Made by a program: the position numbers and the translations under genes. From the NCBI RefSeq assembly GCF_900142075.1, contig NZ_FQZO01000003.1, positions 124,001 to 188,000 on the forward strand: a stretch of 64,000 nucleotides of DNA, written 5' to 3'. Of the stretch, positions 17,513-25,846 are shown piece by piece (the stretch's first letter is position 1; each line of letters opens with the position of its first letter). The notes beneath the pieces are model-generated. The model saw only the letters and a list, made by a program, of their open reading frames with translations. It searched no databases and was not told where the DNA came from. Origin of the DNA: Clostridium amylolyticum. GTDB lineage: Bacteria; Bacillota; Clostridia; Clostridiales; Clostridiaceae.

Positions 17513-19450
17513 ATGGAAAATTACATTAGATTCATTGAAGGGGCATGGAAGGATTTTACTGATAAAGGATACCTTAATCCGTCCGTGAGGCCAGAGATTG
17601 CTGAATCTTGGAAAAGGTGTAGAAACTATGGGGTGGACCATAGGAGTGGTAAGGGAAATAAAATTTACAAGGTGCCTGTGGAAATTAAGCTTGAGGAGAA
17701 TGCTGAGCTTATGGCAGTGGCTCGTCCTATTATGCAAGATGTTTATAATACTGTGGCGGGTTCAGGTTTTGCTATGATTTTAGCGGATAAGGACGGATAT
17801 GTATTAGACACTTTTGGAGATAAGGAAATCATGAAAAAAGTTGAAGAGCTAAATTTTGTTAAGGGCATGCTTTGGACTGAGGAAGCTGTAGGTACTAATG
17901 CCATTGGTACAGCGTTATATTTAGATAAGCCTATACAAACCATTGGAGCTGAGCATTATGGATGGCATCAGCATTCTTGGACATGTTCTGCAGCACCTAT
18001 TCATGATGAGGATGGTAATATTATTGGATGTATTAATATGTCGGGAAATTACTATAGTGCTCATTCTCACACCTTAGGCATAGTGACTTCTGCTGCTCAA
18101 TATATTCAAAAACAGTTAGCTTTAACCTTATCTTATAAGCTTTTAAATGTAACCTTTGACTCTGTTTCTGAAGGGATGATTGTCCTTGATGAATTTCTTA
18201 ATATAAAAAGAGTAAATGGTAGAGCGTGTACTATATTAAGAATGTCTTTGGAGGAAGCTTTAAAAATTAATATAAAAGAAACATTAATTGATGTTGATCT
18301 TAAGAAAATATTAAATACTCCAGCAAAAACCTATAATAATATAGAATGTGATTTTTATATAAACGAAAGTTCAATAAAATGTATAATCAATGCTGTACCT
18401 ATGAATGCAAATAATAAAAATTCTGGTGTTGTTATCACCTTTAGAGAAGCTGAGTATGTGCATAAGCTAGTAAATAAGGTGGTAGGATATAAAGCTAACT
18501 ATACTTTTAAAGATTTTATAACAGAAAATCATAAGATGAAAAGTATAATTGAACTTGCAAAAAAGGCTTCTACCAGCGATTGCAGCATAATAATAGAAGG
18601 GGAAAGCGGTACAGGTAAGGAGGTTATAGCTCAATCCATTCATAACTATAGCAGTAGGTCCTTGGGGGCTTTTGTAGCTGTAAACTGTGCCTCAATTCCT
18701 AGAGAATTAGTGGAAAGTGAGCTTTTCGGCTATGAAAAAGGGGCTTTCACAGGAGCGAATAAAGAAGGACACCCAGGAAAATTTGAGCTAGCTCATGGTG
18801 GAACCATATTTTTAGATGAGATTGGAGAGCTCCCTCTAGACATTCAAACTAAGCTCTTAAGAGTTTTAGACAATCATACTATTACTAGAGTTGGAGGGAC
18901 TTCTCAAAAACAGTTAGATGTAAGGGTGATAGGTGCAACTAATCGTATTCTCAAGGAAGAGATAAAAAATAAGAGTTTTAGGGAAGATTTATTTTATAGA
19001 TTAAATGTTATAAATATAAAAACTATTCCTTTAAGAGATAGAAAAGAAGACATAGAAACACTTGTACATAATTTTGTGGATAAACTTAATATGAAAAATA
19101 ATTCTGTGGACAAAATTGTAGATAAATCATACATAGAAAATCTCAAGGGTTATCATTGGCCAGGCAATGTGAGAGAGCTGAGAAATGTGGTGGAAAGAGA
19201 CTATTATCTTAGCAGTAATTTAATAAAGACACCTCATTCCATAGATGAAAATATGCTGATAAAATCTCAGTGTAATGAAGAAAAAATAAGTATTACCCCA
19301 CTGCAGGAATTAGAAAATGAAAGTATAAGAAATGCTATAAGTTGCTGTCAAGGTAATGTGGTTATGGCTGCTAAAATGCTTAATATAAGCAGGGCTACTA
19401 TTTATAGAAAAATTAAAAAATATGCACTACTAAATAATGATATATACTAA
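17513..19450 (+). CDS. Sigma-54-dependent activator, AcoR-like
   Basis: A 645-residue enhancer-binding protein. The N-terminal half carries a GAF-like sensory domain (about 60-200) and a PAS-like domain (about 205-320). The AAA+ domain has Walker A GESGTGKE near residue 363, the sigma-54 contact loop GAFTGA near 410, and Walker B TIFLDEIGELP. A Fis-type helix-turn-helix closes the protein (NVVMAAKMLNISRATIYRKI). This is the layout of AcoR, the acetoin-responsive activator of Bacillus. The next gene is a 2,3-butanediol dehydrogenase preceded by a -24/-12 promoter and a large palindrome, so acetoin or a related diol is a reasonable effector guess. Confidence 0.93.
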   Translation: MENYIRFIEGAWKDFTDKGYLNPSVRPEIAESWKRCRNYGVDHRSGKGNKIYKVPVEIKLEENAELMAVARPIMQDVYNTVAGSGFAMILADKDGYVLDTFGDKEIMKKVEELNFVKGMLWTEEAVGTNAIGTALYLDKPIQTIGAEHYGWHQHSWTCSAAPIHDEDGNIIGCINMSGNYYSAHSHTLGIVTSAAQYIQKQLALTLSYKLLNVTFDSVSEGMIVLDEFLNIKRVNGRACTILRMSLEEALKINIKETLIDVDLKKILNTPAKTYNNIECDFYINESSIKCIINAVPMNANNKNSGVVITFREAEYVHKLVNKVVGYKANYTFKDFITENHKMKSIIELAKKASTSDCSIIIEGESGTGKEVIAQSIHNYSSRSLGAFVAVNCASIPRELVESELFGYEKGAFTGANKEGHPGKFELAHGGTIFLDEIGELPLDIQTKLLRVLDNHTITRVGGTSQKQLDVRVIGATNRILKEEIKNKSFREDLFYRLNVINIKTIPLRDRKEDIETLVHNFVDKLNMKNNSVDKIVDKSYIENLKGYHWPGNVRELRNVVERDYYLSSNLIKTPHSIDENMLIKSQCNEEKISITPLQELENESIRNAISCCQGNVVMAAKMLNISRATIYRKIKKYALLNNDIY

Positions 19451-19655
19451 TTAAATATTGAGGGTAAGGCTAAAGGCGGTTAGTAATTCTTACATAACGA
19501 AAAAAGATATGCTCTAATTATGCTCTGAGAGTAAGGAAAATATGAATTAGTAAATTTGTTATACTAAAGAAAAAGTAAGGGATAAATCCTGTATATATTA
19601 AATAAAAAGAAAAATTAATAGATTAACAAAGAGTAAAAATAAAGTTGTAGCAAAA

Positions 19656-19713
19656 TGAGAAAAAAACATATTTATTCTCAATATGAGAATAAATATGTGT
19701 ATCATTTTGAGAA
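19656..19713. promoter_or_regulatory. Likely upstream activating sequence for the sigma-54 activator
   Basis: Perfect inverted repeat with 15-nt arms, ACATATTTATTCTCA at 19666-19680 and its complement at 19684-19698, 3-nt centre. TGAGA half-sites recur at 19656 and around 19709. It lies about 55-90 nt upstream of the -24 element, the usual distance for enhancer binding. Confidence 0.7.
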
Positions 19714-19723
19714 TAAAAAGAGG

Positions 19724-19749
19724 AAAGGGCTTGTTGTAAGCCTTTTTTA
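19724..19749 (+). terminator. Terminator between activator gene and sigma-54 promoter
   Basis: AAAGGGCTT, five-base loop GTTGT, AAGCCTTTTTT. It ends read-through from the activator gene just before the promoter at 19754. Confidence 0.75.
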
Positions 19750-19753
19750 CTTT

Positions 19754-19769
19754 TGGCAAGGTTATTGCT
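19754..19769 (+). promoter_or_regulatory. Sigma-54 (-24/-12) promoter of the butanediol dehydrogenase gene
   Basis: TGGCAAGGTTATTGCT matches the consensus TGGCAC-N5-TTGCW except for one base. GG (19755-19756) and GC (19767-19768) are separated by the required 10 nt. The dehydrogenase gene begins 66 nt downstream. Confidence 0.85.
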
Positions 19770-19834
19770 ATTTAATAATAATGTTAAAAAATTAACATTA
19801 AAGTTAAAGAGATAACAAAGTAGGAGGGTTAATT

Positions 19835-20908
19835 ATGAAAGCAGCATTATGGTATGCAAAAAATGATGTAAGGGTAGAAGAAATACAAGAACCAAAGGTT
19901 ATTCCTGGAACAGTAAAGATTAAAGTTAAGTGGTGTGGAATCTGTGGATCAGATCTTCATGAATATTTAGGAGGACCGATATTCATTCCTGTTGGACAAG
20001 CTCATCCATTGAGTGGAAATGCTGCTCCTGTAGTATTAGGACATGAATTTTCTGGTGAAGTTGTAGAAATAGGGGAAAATGTTACTAATTTTAAAATTGG
20101 AGATAGAGTTGCTGTAGAGCCTATAGTTGCTTGTGGAAAATGTCCAGCTTGTAAAGAGGGTAAATATAACTTATGCGAATCTTTAGGATTCCATGGACTT
20201 TGTGGAAGCGGCGGTGGATTTGCTGAATATACAGTATTCCCAGAGGAGTTCGTTCATAAGCTTCCAGATAATATGTCTTACGAGCAAGCTGCTTTAATTG
20301 AGCCAATGGCAGTAGCGCTTCATTCTATAAGAATAGCTAACTTTAAAACAGGAGATACAGCATTAGTACTAGGTTCAGGACCTATAGGACTTGCTACTAT
20401 TGAATGCTTAAAGGCTGCAGGGGCAAGCAAAGTTATAGTGCTTCAAAGAAAGTCTATCAGACAGGAATATGCAAAAAGAGCAGGTGCCGACATAGTTTTA
20501 GATCCTAACGAAGTAGATATAGTAGCTGAAGTTAAGAAAGCTACTAATGGCGTAGGTGTGGATGCATCCTTTGAAACCACAGGAGCTAAAATTGGTTTTG
20601 ATATAGGACTTAATAGCTTAAAATATGAAGGAATCATGGTTATTACAAGTATATGGGAAAATGAAATTAGTATAAATCCTAACGCTCTAGTGTTCTCAGA
20701 AAAGAAAATTGTAGGAACTTTAGCCTATAGACATGAGTTTCCAGCCACAATAGCACAAATGAGTGATGGAAGAATAAAAGCAGAAGGATATATCACATCA
20801 AAGATTCATTTAGAGGATATAGTAGAAAAAGGCTTTGGAACATTAACAGGACCAGATAAGAAAAAACATGTAAAGATATTAGTAACTCCTGACGAAGAAT
20901 TAATTTAG
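19835..20908 (+). CDS. bdhA: 2,3-butanediol dehydrogenase (zinc-dependent MDR family)
   Basis: A 357-residue zinc alcohol dehydrogenase. Catalytic zinc ligands are Cys37 (GICGSDLH) and His70-Glu71 (VLGHEFSG). The structural zinc is held by Cys100, Cys103, Cys106 and Cys114 (ACGKCPACKEGKYNLC). The Rossmann motif is VLGSGPIGLATIE. The sequence, including the insert between GSDLHEYLGGPIF and HEF, is typical of clostridial and bacillar R,R-2,3-butanediol dehydrogenases, which interconvert acetoin and butanediol with NAD(H). Related sorbitol or threonine dehydrogenases are less likely. AGGAGGG precedes the ATG. A sigma-54 promoter and activator gene lie immediately upstream; palindromic element 3 starts 8 nt after the stop. 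Confidence 0.88.
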   Translation: MKAALWYAKNDVRVEEIQEPKVIPGTVKIKVKWCGICGSDLHEYLGGPIFIPVGQAHPLSGNAAPVVLGHEFSGEVVEIGENVTNFKIGDRVAVEPIVACGKCPACKEGKYNLCESLGFHGLCGSGGGFAEYTVFPEEFVHKLPDNMSYEQAALIEPMAVALHSIRIANFKTGDTALVLGSGPIGLATIECLKAAGASKVIVLQRKSIRQEYAKRAGADIVLDPNEVDIVAEVKKATNGVGVDASFETTGAKIGFDIGLNSLKYEGIMVITSIWENEISINPNALVFSEKKIVGTLAYRHEFPATIAQMSDGRIKAEGYITSKIHLEDIVEKGFGTLTGPDKKKHVKILVTPDEELI

Positions 20909-20915
20909 TAAAAAA

Positions 20916-20972
20916 ATGGAGCCACCCCAGGGGGACTGACATAAAATGTCAGCACCCCTGGGGTGGCTCCAT
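20916..20972. repeat. Palindromic element 3
   Basis: Perfect inverted repeat from ATGGAGCC to GGCTCCAT apart from inner wobble. Cores CCCCAGGGG at 20925 and CCCCTGGGG at 20955, 30 nt apart, inner arm GACAT/ATGTC with AAA loop. It fills the space between the convergent bdhA and DeoR genes, so it could serve as a 3' hairpin for both. Confidence 0.95.
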
Positions 20973-20988
20973 ATAGTTCCAATACCTT

Positions 20989-21750
20989 TTATATAACTTG
21001 TATTTTATAATCTTCCAATACGCTTAGTGTCTCAGTATCAGGTAGCTTTTCGGTAATTATGGCATCTATATCATCAATTTTTGCAAATTTATAGTTTCCA
21101 TCAGAATTGAATTTTTTATTTTCCATTACCAAATAGGACTTTTTGCTTGCCTCAATGATAGCTTTTTTTGTAATGCCATCTTCTATGTCGAAGGTAGTGA
21201 TGCTTTTATCATAAACATCTAAACCACAACTTCCCAAGAAAGACATATCAAATTTGTATTTAGAGATAAGCTCTATAGTGGATGCGCCGGTAAAGCCATC
21301 CATTTGTTTGTTTAATACTCCCCCGGTTAAAACTACAGTGAGATTATGGTTTTTTGATAGTACATGTATGGCTTCAATCATATTGGTAATTAATGTAACA
21401 TTCTTGGTGCTCTCTGAAAGAAGCTTTGCCAGTATTATATTGGTGGTGGATATATCTAAAAATATAATGCTTCTATCTTGGATAATATCAAAAGCTTTTT
21501 GTGCAATTAAGTTTTTAGCAGGAATGTCCATTTCTTTTCTAACTAAAATGTCAGATTCATGAAGTGAATCTCTTACTTTTACTGCTCCGCCATATATTTT
21601 TTTAAGGAAGCCCTGATTCTCTAAGTGTTTAAGATCTTTTCTTATACAGTCCTCTGTTACATTGAATCTAGAACTTAAATCTTTAACTTTTATTTTACCT
21701 TCTTTTTTTAAAATTTTATTGATTTCTTCCCATCTTTCTTCAGCAAACAT
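20989..21750 (-). CDS. DeoR-family transcriptional regulator
   Basis: A 253-residue regulator. It has an N-terminal DeoR helix-turn-helix (VKDLSSRFNVTEDCIRKDLKHLE, about residues 20-45, then GGAV) and a C-terminal DeoRC sugar-phosphate sensor domain (IFLDISTTNIILAKLL, VVLTGGVLN, FLGSCGLD). The frame is open to 21777, but GGAGAGGAG in the mRNA lies just before the ATG at 21750, which fixes the start. Members usually repress a sugar-catabolic operon and respond to a phosphorylated sugar. The target is unclear; it converges on bdhA and faces a 650-bp non-coding region upstream. Confidence 0.92.
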   Translation of the reverse strand: MFAEERWEEINKILKKEGKIKVKDLSSRFNVTEDCIRKDLKHLENQGFLKKIYGGAVKVRDSLHESDILVRKEMDIPAKNLIAQKAFDIIQDRSIIFLDISTTNIILAKLLSESTKNVTLITNMIEAIHVLSKNHNLTVVLTGGVLNKQMDGFTGASTIELISKYKFDMSFLGSCGLDVYDKSITTFDIEDGITKKAIIEASKKSYLVMENKKFNSDGNYKFAKIDDIDAIITEKLPDTETLSVLEDYKIQVI

Positions 21751-21979
21751 ATAATACTCCTCTCCGTAATTACTCAAGCATTATTATAATTATATATTAT
21801 TAATTATCACTTTCATAGCATCAATAGTAATCAATAAAAAAGAATATGAATTTTTTCAAAAAATCATATATTTTTAGTTGCATTTACCATTTGAATGTTG
21901 TAAAATAAGATTAAACAATAATAAACAATATAAAACCATAAAAAATACAACTCAAACAATTACAACTAAGATTACTTAA

Positions 21980-22031
21980 GTGCTTTATTTATTAAAGTAC
22001 AAAAATCTATAGCCTGTCCTAAAGGCTATAG
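21980..22031. other. Two small hairpins in the 21751-22403 intergenic region
   Basis: GTGCTTTA/TAAAGTAC at 21980-22000 and CTATAGCC/GGCTATAG at 22007-22031. They stand next to each other between the DeoR promoter region and the larger structured element at 22065. Function unknown; the second is followed by a short A/T run and could be a weak terminator. Confidence 0.5.
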
Positions 22032-22064
22032 CAACAAAATTTTATTAATATTATCTCCTCTTAC

Positions 22065-22191
22065 AAAAATTAAGTATAGGGTAATTCTTTATAGAAACTT
22101 GATTAAATATATAAGTGCATGCCATGATGCATTTATGATAAAAGTATTTAGCTTGTTTCTATCATTGAAGCCTCATATACTTAATTTTTTT
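22065..22191 (+). ncRNA. Candidate structured RNA or nested inverted-repeat element
   Basis: Three nested perfect or near-perfect stems. The outer is 14 bp (22065-22078 with 22176-22189, AAAAATTAAGTATA), the middle 8 bp (ATAGAAAC 22091-22098 with GTTTCTAT 22155-22162), and the inner 10 bp with one G-U (22111-22120 with 22127-22136). The outer 3' arm runs into seven T. The nested order fits one folded RNA of about 127 nt ending in a U-tract. A miniature inverted-repeat element with 14-bp ends is the alternative. I do not recognise it as a known riboswitch. Confidence 0.45.
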
Positions 22192-22244
22192 GCGTAAATA
22201 TATTCTTAAGTTAGATAATTTTCTGGTAAAATTACTAATTTAAA

Positions 22245-22262
22245 ATGTGATTTAAGTCACAT
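22245..22262. promoter_or_regulatory. CRP/FNR-superfamily-type operator
   Basis: The palindrome ATGTGATTTAAGTCACAT fits TGTGA-N6-TCACA exactly. It lies 142 nt before the DUF1858 gene. In anaerobes such sites are bound by CRP/FNR-type redox or nitric-oxide regulators, which suits the hemerythrin-PAS gene downstream. The binding protein is not encoded in this window. Confidence 0.6.
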
Positions 22263-22403
22263 ATTAAATACTTATATTGAAGGATAATAAGTTCAAGACA
22301 ATATATTATTAGGTTTTATGAATAGTGTGCAGTAAGAAGTAAAGTTTTATAACTACATAGGATATATGAGGATAAAATAACAATACTTAGGGGATGAGTT
22401 TAT

Positions 22404-22637
22404 ATGAAGTATGTGGATCTAAATGAAAGTGTATATGTGATGTGCAGCAACTATCCAGAAATAAAGAGTATTTTAAGAGAGTTAGGGTTTGACCATATAA
22501 CTAATGCAGTTATGTTAAATACTGTTGGAAAAAGAATGACTATACCTAAAAGTGCATTGATGAAGGGAATAGAGTTAAACATTATTATTGAAAGATTAGA
22601 AAAAGAGGGTTATGAAGTAAAAGGTGATATCAAATAA
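22404..22637 (+). CDS. DUF1858 domain protein
   Basis: A 77-residue protein that is almost entirely a DUF1858 domain: a first strand-helix DLNESVYVMCSNYPEIKSILRELGF and then TVGKRMTIPKSALMKGIELNIIIERLEKEGYEV. The same domain is often fused to or encoded beside DUF438/hemerythrin proteins, and one follows here 54 nt downstream. The family's biochemical role is unsettled; links to iron-sulfur repair and nitrosative stress are inferred from context in other organisms. The gene is probably the first of a two-gene operon under the CRP/FNR-type palindrome at 22245. Confidence 0.88.
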   Translation: MKYVDLNESVYVMCSNYPEIKSILRELGFDHITNAVMLNTVGKRMTIPKSALMKGIELNIIIERLEKEGYEVKGDIK

Positions 22638-22691
22638 GTAATAATATTTACTTAGTTTAAAATCTATATGAGGGATATAGGAGGTAATTTA

Positions 22692-23999
22692 ATGAGCGAA
22701 TTAATAAATAACAGGGAAAAGAATAATGAAATTATTAAAAGACGGCAAGAGATGCTTAAGGAGATTATACTGAAGCTTCATGAAGGAAAGGATGTAAAAT
22801 CGGTTAAGGAGCAATTTGCAAGTCTTATAGAAGGGGTCTCAGCTAATGAAATTTCTGTTATGGAAGCAGGGCTTATAAAAGAAGGAATGGCTATAGAAGA
22901 GATTCAAAGACTTTGTGATGTACATGCAGAGGTGTTTAAAGGTTCTATAGAAGAAATTCATAAGGTTTTAAAAGAAGAAGAAAAAGAAGGGCATCCTGTT
23001 AAGGTTCTAAAGAAAGAAAATGCTGCTATTGAAGATTTAATTAACAAATCTATATTGACTAAAAGCCATAAGCTTATGAGTTATAATCATGAAAGTGACT
23101 TATTCAGTAGAAAGGTAGAGCTTCAAGAAGTAAAGCTAAACTTATTAGAAGATATTAACCTATTACTTGATGTTGATAAGCATTATAGCAGAAAAGAAAA
23201 TATACTATTTCCTTACATGGAGAAATACGGTATTACTGCACCTCCAAAGGTTATGTGGGGTGTAGATGATGAGATTAGAAGAGAATTAAAAAATATAAAA
23301 TCAATGCTTCAAAGTGAAGATATAAATGTCCTCAAGATAAATGAAAATATAAATAATACTTCAAAAAAGATAGTGGAAATGATTTTTAAAGAAGAAAATA
23401 TAATGCTTCCTATGCTTTTAGACACTTTAACAGAGGATGAATGGATTAAAATTGCAGAAGACAGTGATGAAATAGGATACTGCATAGTAAGTCCATTTAA
23501 AAAGTGGATACCAGAAAGAAAAACTAGGATTTTATTAGATGATAATAAGATTGAAGAATCAAAAAAAGCAGAGCTAGAAGCCAATAATATAATCAATGGT
23601 TATGTAAATCTGGGCACAGGGATATTAAAAATTGATGAATTAAAAAATATATTAAATGTATTGCCTTTTGATATAACTTTCATAGACAAGGATGATGTAG
23701 TAAGATATTTTTCTCAGTCAGAAGAAAGAATATTTCCAAGGACAAAATCTGTTATTGGACGTTCTGTGCAAAACTGTCATCCACCAGCCAGTGTTCACGT
23801 TGTAGATAAAATATTAAATGACTTCAAAAGTGGAGTCAAAAGTAGTGAAGATTTTTGGATAAGTCTTAAAGGAATGTTAGTCTATATTAGATATTTTGCA
23901 GTAAGGAGTCATAGTGGAGAATATCTAGGAACCTTAGAAGTAACTCAAAATATTAAGCCTATTCAAGAACTTACCGGTGAAAAAAGATTGATGTCTTAA
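22692..23999 (+). CDS. DUF438-hemerythrin-PAS protein
   Basis: A 435-residue cytoplasmic protein with three parts. An N-terminal DUF438 domain covers about 1-70. A hemerythrin-like four-helix domain spans about 85-240, with iron-type ligands in YNHESDLF, DKHYSRKENILFPYME and FKEENIMLPMLL. A C-terminal PAS domain (about 305-425) contains VLPFDITFIDKDDVVRYFSQ and RSVQNCHPPASVHVVDKIL. TAGGAGGT places the start at ATG 22692 rather than the upstream in-frame codon at 22668. Such proteins are thought to sense or handle oxygen or nitric oxide through a di-iron site and a PAS ligand; the exact reaction is unproven. Palindromic element 4 starts about 20 nt after the stop. Confidence 0.9.
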   Translation: MSELINNREKNNEIIKRRQEMLKEIILKLHEGKDVKSVKEQFASLIEGVSANEISVMEAGLIKEGMAIEEIQRLCDVHAEVFKGSIEEIHKVLKEEEKEGHPVKVLKKENAAIEDLINKSILTKSHKLMSYNHESDLFSRKVELQEVKLNLLEDINLLLDVDKHYSRKENILFPYMEKYGITAPPKVMWGVDDEIRRELKNIKSMLQSEDINVLKINENINNTSKKIVEMIFKEENIMLPMLLDTLTEDEWIKIAEDSDEIGYCIVSPFKKWIPERKTRILLDDNKIEESKKAELEANNIINGYVNLGTGILKIDELKNILNVLPFDITFIDKDDVVRYFSQSEERIFPRTKSVIGRSVQNCHPPASVHVVDKILNDFKSGVKSSEDFWISLKGMLVYIRYFAVRSHSGEYLGTLEVTQNIKPIQELTGEKRLMS

Positions 24000-24019
24000 A
24001 CACTAAATGGAAGAAGATG

Positions 24020-24070
24020 TAACCACCCCTGGGGTGATGACATAAAATGTCATCACCCCAGGGGTGGTTA
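24020..24070. repeat. Palindromic element 4
   Basis: Perfect inverted repeat. Cores CCCCTGGGG at 24026 and CCCCAGGGG at 24056, 30 nt apart, inner arm TGATGACAT with AAA loop, outer arm TAACCA/TGGTTA. It lies about 20 nt after the DUF438 stop. Confidence 0.95.
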
Positions 24071-24216
24071 TATCTATTAATAGTTAATATTTGAACAAAA
24101 TAAAAACATTATAGAAACACTTTAATGTTATTGAAAAACATTGCCTATTACTGTAAAATTTAAATAATAATAGCTAATAGTAGTTTTTTATTATATTTAT
24201 TTTTTGGAGTGATGCT

Positions 24217-24612
24217 ATGATGAGTGTTCAAGAAGAGGTGGAAAAATCTCTTTCAATCTTCAAAAACTTTTATGACTTTATAAGAATTGTGGATCCAATA
24301 AAGAAACAAGTGATTTATCCCGAATATGAAAATAAGGAAGAAATAAATGTTTGCTACAAATTTTGGGATAAGGGGAAAAACTGTAATAACTGTATATGCT
24401 TTAGATCTTTGATTAAAGACGATACTTTTTTAAAGATAGAGTCTAAGGATGGCAAGGTTTATATGATTACTTCCTGCATCTTTAATAAAGATAATAAAAA
24501 ATATGTATTAGAACTTATAAAAGACTTATCAGATACAAGATATTTGATAGATGAGGATAAAAAGCTAAGATTAGAATTATTAATAGAAAAGATTAATGAT
24601 GAATTATCATGA
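24217..24612 (+). CDS. Small PAS-like protein with a Cys-rich motif
   Basis: A 131-residue protein of PAS-like fold: FYDFIRIVDPIKKQVIYPE, then a Cys block CYKFWDKGKNCNNCICFRSL (residues about 46-65), then strands ending KYVLELIKDLSD. The Cys pattern C-x3-W-x5-C-x2-C-x-C occurs in clostridial PAS modules attached to GGDEF or kinase domains; here no output domain follows, so the protein may be a stand-alone sensor or a partner subunit. GGAG lies 7 nt before ATG 24217. The gap after it (24613-24919) holds no recognisable feature. Confidence 0.65.
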   Translation: MMSVQEEVEKSLSIFKNFYDFIRIVDPIKKQVIYPEYENKEEINVCYKFWDKGKNCNNCICFRSLIKDDTFLKIESKDGKVYMITSCIFNKDNKKYVLELIKDLSDTRYLIDEDKKLRLELLIEKINDELS

Positions 24613-24919
24613 CTCTATAATAAGTGATTTACAAATAAAGGGTTTATGTATATTATCATTGGAATTCAAAATAATACATCTATTTAGTTACTTTAGCTTA
24701 TAGAGTTACAAGTTTAATTGAATAACTATATTTGTTATAGTAAGAGGTAAATATCACTTTGAAACTAACAATTTTAATAATAATTGGGACTTTACTGAGG
24801 TTATGGATATTGTTTAAAAGATTAGTGAATTGCAAACTCAAAGCTAAAAATTTGTTTAATAACTTCAACAAAATCATTTAATATTAAACAACTATGGTAG
24901 AAGTATCGGGGGTCACATT

Positions 24920-25105
24920 ATGGAGGATTTGGATAAAAAGCTGTTAAGCTTAGATAAACATATATCTGAAATTAGAGATATACTTAATGAAATTAGTATT
25001 ACAGAAGAAGAAGAAGACGCAAGGTTAATGCTGAGTGAGTTTTTGGACGAGCTTATAGTTACATACATGAAGACATTACATGAAAAGAATAAAGAATTAT
25101 CATGA
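24920..25105 (+). CDS. Spo0E-like aspartyl-phosphate phosphatase
   Basis: A 61-residue, two-helix protein. The second helix carries LMLSEFLDELIVTYMK, which fits the Spo0E-family signature S-x2-LD-x-LI-x2-Y. Members dephosphorylate Spo0A-P and delay sporulation, and similar small proteins are common in clostridia. A weak GGGGGT ribosome site precedes the ATG. The conserved LD pair supports the call, but short coiled helices can mimic it. It implies a spore-forming host. Palindromic element 5 starts 12 nt after the stop. Confidence 0.72.
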   Translation: MEDLDKKLLSLDKHISEIRDILNEISITEEEEDARLMLSEFLDELIVTYMKTLHEKNKELS

Positions 25106-25116
25106 TAAGTGGTGAA

Positions 25117-25177
25117 AAATAGGTATGCCCCTGGGGTGCTTCCTTTTTGTGGAAGTACCCCAGGGGCATACCTATTT
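25117..25177. repeat. Palindromic element 5
   Basis: Outer arms AAATAGGTATG and complement, cores CCCCTGGGG at 25128 and CCCCAGGGG at 25158, 30 nt apart, inner arm TTCC/GGAA. It follows the Spo0E-like stop by 12 nt. Confidence 0.95.
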
Positions 25178-25380
25178 ATTGACAGCTGGCATTGCAATTA
25201 GACAAAAGGTGAATGAATTGTTCCAAGTAATATGTATATAAAAGGTTGATAAAGGAGTAAAATGTAATCTTAATTATGTGGAAAACAATCTTCTTAATTA
25301 GTATAATATTAATGTAATGGTAAATAATGTAATATAAGTAGAGAATAAAAAGTATAAGTTATGCAAATTTTTAATGGAGT

Positions 25381-25625
25381 GATGAAGTATATTCTGCATA
25401 TGGTCACTTGGGATGTACGGAACTAATAGTGAATCCACCCATTCGGCATTTTAAATGCTGGATGGGTTTTAATTTTATCCCATAGCTAACCCCTCCTAAT
25501 ACCCCCACTTCTTCAAGTGGTGACATAATGAGAGCTAAACTCCTGGATAAGTTCTTCTAAGCTTCAGATGGAGGCGTATCCTTTTAAGCAAACTCCACCT
25601 AAATTTTAGAAGAACTTCATAGAAA
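25381..25625 (+). mobile_element. Possible IS200/IS605-type remnant, right-end-like structured repeat copy A
   Basis: Upstream part (to about 25490) can be read as a short tail resembling the end of a TnpB-like frame (YGHLGCTELIVNPPIRHF then a stop); this is a weak call. Downstream, CCCACTTCTTCAAGTGG-type and AAGTTCTTCTAA (25549-25560) / TTAGAAGAACTT (25606-25617) inverted repeats enclose TGGAG/CTCCA. The stretch CTCCTGGATAAGTTCTTC onward (25540-25567) is identical to copy B at 26620. The rest of the 25178-25846 gap is A+T-rich without other signals. Confidence 0.4.
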
Positions 25626-25846
25626 ACCTAATTCAATAAAGCACCAAATACAAAATGCCTTAAATGTAATAAAAACCCACAGGTGAAACCCCAAGTTCAA
25701 TAAAACCTATTAAATAGTAAAGCTACAATATATTCTATAATTTAAAAATGTATAAAAATAAAAAAGTTATATTACAAATAATAATAGAATAATATTATTT
25801 TATGAATGTTTTATAAATTCATAAATAAGAATAAAGGGTGTTAAAA

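Noticed and set aside
22007..22031. Full terminator at the CTATAGCC hairpin
   Set aside because: The tail after the stem is AACAAAATTTT, not a clean T-run, so it was only listed as a hairpin.
25381..25840. Cyclic di-GMP riboswitch before the CalY-like gene
   Set aside because: The conserved GEMM blocks are not present; the structure is better explained by the dispersed IS605-like repeat.
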